Source: Terrimonas rubra (lineage in GTDB: Bacteria; Bacteroidota; Bacteroidia; Chitinophagales; Chitinophagaceae). Taken from it: a stretch of DNA of 64,000 nucleotides. Shown piece by piece: positions 62,878 to 64,000 of the stretch. Below the pieces are notes generated by a model, which did not search any database, was not told the DNA's origin, and saw only the letters and a list, made by a program, of their open reading frames with translations. Position 1 is the stretch's first letter. Each line of letters begins with the position of its first letter. The DNA lies in contig NZ_JBHUOZ010000001.1 of NCBI RefSeq assembly GCF_042686025.1, positions 744,001 to 808,000 on the forward strand. The letters run 5' to 3'. A program made the position numbers and the translations under genes.

Positions 62878-63318
62878 TTACAGGGGTACCGCCGTACGTG
62901 AGCTGATAGCAATACGGTTCCAGGCATTAATGGTGGCTACCGCCATGATGAGTTGTGCAATATAGTTTGCATTAAAAAATTGTTGCGCTTTGGCATAGGT
63001 TTCGTCAGATAAACCATGCTGGTGGATGAGGGTTATTTCTTCGGCAATGGCCAGTACCACTTTTTCCTCTTCGGTAAACAGGTCGGTTTCGCGCCAGGCA
63101 TTGAGTAAAAAAATACGCTGGGTGGTCTCGCCCTGCTTCAGCGCATCTTTAGTGTGCATATCAATACAAAAAGCACAACCGTTGATCTGCGAAGCCCTTA
63201 TTTTTAATAATTCCTTATGCGTTTTGCTTAACTGGCTGCCGGCTAAAAATGCTTCCAATGCATACATGGCTTTATAAGCCTGTGGTTCTAATTCCTGGAT
63301 GTTTAATCTTGTTTCCAT
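62878..63318 (-). CDS. carboxymuconolactone decarboxylase-family (AhpD-like) protein
   Basis: The 146-residue protein has the AhpD-type active site CAFCIDMHTKDAL (two Cys and a His, residues 52-64), so it is probably a peroxidase-like redox enzyme rather than a decarboxylase. It precedes a Crp/Fnr regulator on the same strand by 70 bases; the regulator may control it. Confidence 0.9.
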   Translation of the reverse strand: METRLNIQELEPQAYKAMYALEAFLAGSQLSKTHKELLKIRASQINGCAFCIDMHTKDALKQGETTQRIFLLNAWRETDLFTEEEKVVLAIAEEITLIHQHGLSDETYAKAQQFFNANYIAQLIMAVATINAWNRIAISSRTAVPL

Positions 63319-63388
63319 ATTGTAATTTTTATACTTGCTTTAATAACACAAAACTCCGTTAAGTACTATATAAAAATCTTAAACTGGT

Positions 63389-63964
63389 TTAAGAACGCTT
63401 TTTACTTCGTATTTCACTCAGGTATTCGGGGGTAATACCCAGGAAGGAGGCCAGCAGGTATTGGGGAATGCGTTGTACAAACGCCGGTTGTTTATCATTA
63501 AAGTTGTGGTAAAACGCTTCTTTGGACATACCGTACAGGTATTTGATACGCATTTGCGCCGCCGCATAGGCCCGCTGGTAAATAAAACGGAAATAACGTT
63601 CCATTACGGGGAACTGTTTCAACAGTTCCTGCTGCGCTGTATGGTGTATAGTGAGCACTTCCGATTTTTCGATGGCCTGGATAAAAAACTCCGTTGGCCG
63701 TTGAAATTCGTAAGCCATATTATCGGTCATCCACCAGGTTTCGGGTGCAAATTCGGTGGTTTGCTCCACCCCTTTTTCATTGATGAAGAATTTACGCAGG
63801 CAGCCCTGCAATACAAAAAAGTTGGTGCGGCATATTTGTCCTTCGGTAAGCAGGTTTTCTTTTTTCTTTACCGTGATGGTTTCAAAGTAAGGCAGTATGG
63901 CTTGAAACTCAGCATTGGTAAGGGTAATAAATTTTTGCAGGTGCGCTTTAAAAATTGCCGGCAT
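63389..63964 (-). CDS. Crp/Fnr family transcriptional regulator
   Basis: The 191-residue protein has an N-terminal cyclic-nucleotide-binding-like beta barrel (LLTEGQICRTNFFVLQGCLRK near 36-56) and a C-terminal winged helix (YLLASFLGITPEYLSEIRSK, with the recognition helix at EYLSEIR). The barrel lacks the clear cAMP-binding pattern of E. coli CRP, so its ligand is unknown. It is divergent from nothing inside this window; it may control the AhpD-like gene downstream. Confidence 0.9.
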   Translation of the reverse strand: MPAIFKAHLQKFITLTNAEFQAILPYFETITVKKKENLLTEGQICRTNFFVLQGCLRKFFINEKGVEQTTEFAPETWWMTDNMAYEFQRPTEFFIQAIEKSEVLTIHHTAQQELLKQFPVMERYFRFIYQRAYAAAQMRIKYLYGMSKEAFYHNFNDKQPAFVQRIPQYLLASFLGITPEYLSEIRSKKRS

Positions 63965-64000
63965 ATCGTGAGGGTTATCTGGATAAAATTGGGGCTAAAG

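Overview
The window is chromosomal DNA of a Bacteroidota bacterium, most likely of the family Chitinophagaceae. This rests on the gliding lipoprotein GldH, a DUF3078 protein, the rimP-nusA-infB order with a long N-terminal IF-2 extension, many lipoproteins and signal peptides, and promoters of the Bacteroidota form (TTG, about 20 bp, TAnnTTTG) with no Shine-Dalgarno sequences. Genus-level placement is an inference.

Layout. 1-8.2 kb: a cut-off DUF3078 gene, a candidate 6S-like small RNA, an Lrp-type regulator, a SurA-like chaperone/isomerase, then infB, nusA and rimP. 8.2-12.4 kb: a cupin and an unknown gene, an intradiol-dioxygenase-like lipoprotein and a LytS/LytTR two-component pair. 12.9-26.5 kb: DNA maintenance genes (recQ, a PIF1-like helicase with HRDC, polA), tRNA-Phe, several lipoproteins including one with a caspase-like His/Cys pair, and a secreted LamG-nuclease/phosphatase. 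26.6-43.9 kb: a split YeeE/YedE transporter, a 3-hydroxyacyl-CoA dehydrogenase, an epimerase, an lpxD-like acyltransferase, yicC, gldH, a two-component system, a large conserved protein behind a possible RNA leader, mqo, thiL and an S41 protease. 44-51.7 kb: a cassette of ordinary genes (omega-amidase, TerC, two SDRs, DinB) bracketed by two tandem arrays of a palindrome-rich element of about 260-275 bp lying in opposite orientation. 51.7-54.8 kb: an alpha/beta hydrolase, an sdpI/sdpR-type pair with a palindromic operator, and a PepSY-like secreted protein.

55.0-59.7 kb looks like an accessory island, richer in A and T than its surroundings. It holds a small PD-(D/E)XK-like protein, a radC-like gene broken by an amber codon and a frameshift, and then the most interesting locus in the window. 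A MazG-like nucleotide pyrophosphohydrolase gene overlaps a gene for a 734-residue fusion of a GIY-YIG nuclease, a Schlafen-group-3/DUF2075 helicase and a LexA/UmuD-type self-cleaving domain. A 15-bp perfect palindrome sits just upstream of the pair and a DUF4262 gene follows. I infer a stress- or phage-responsive system in which self-cleavage controls the nuclease-helicase; no function has been shown by the sequence alone.

60.0-64.0 kb: pnuC, an M23 peptidase lipoprotein, a small zinc-ribbon protein, ssb, another tandem repeat array, an AhpD-like protein and a Crp/Fnr regulator. Dispersed short repeats occupy most long intergenic gaps. I saw no CRISPR array, rRNA gene, transposase or prophage structural gene.
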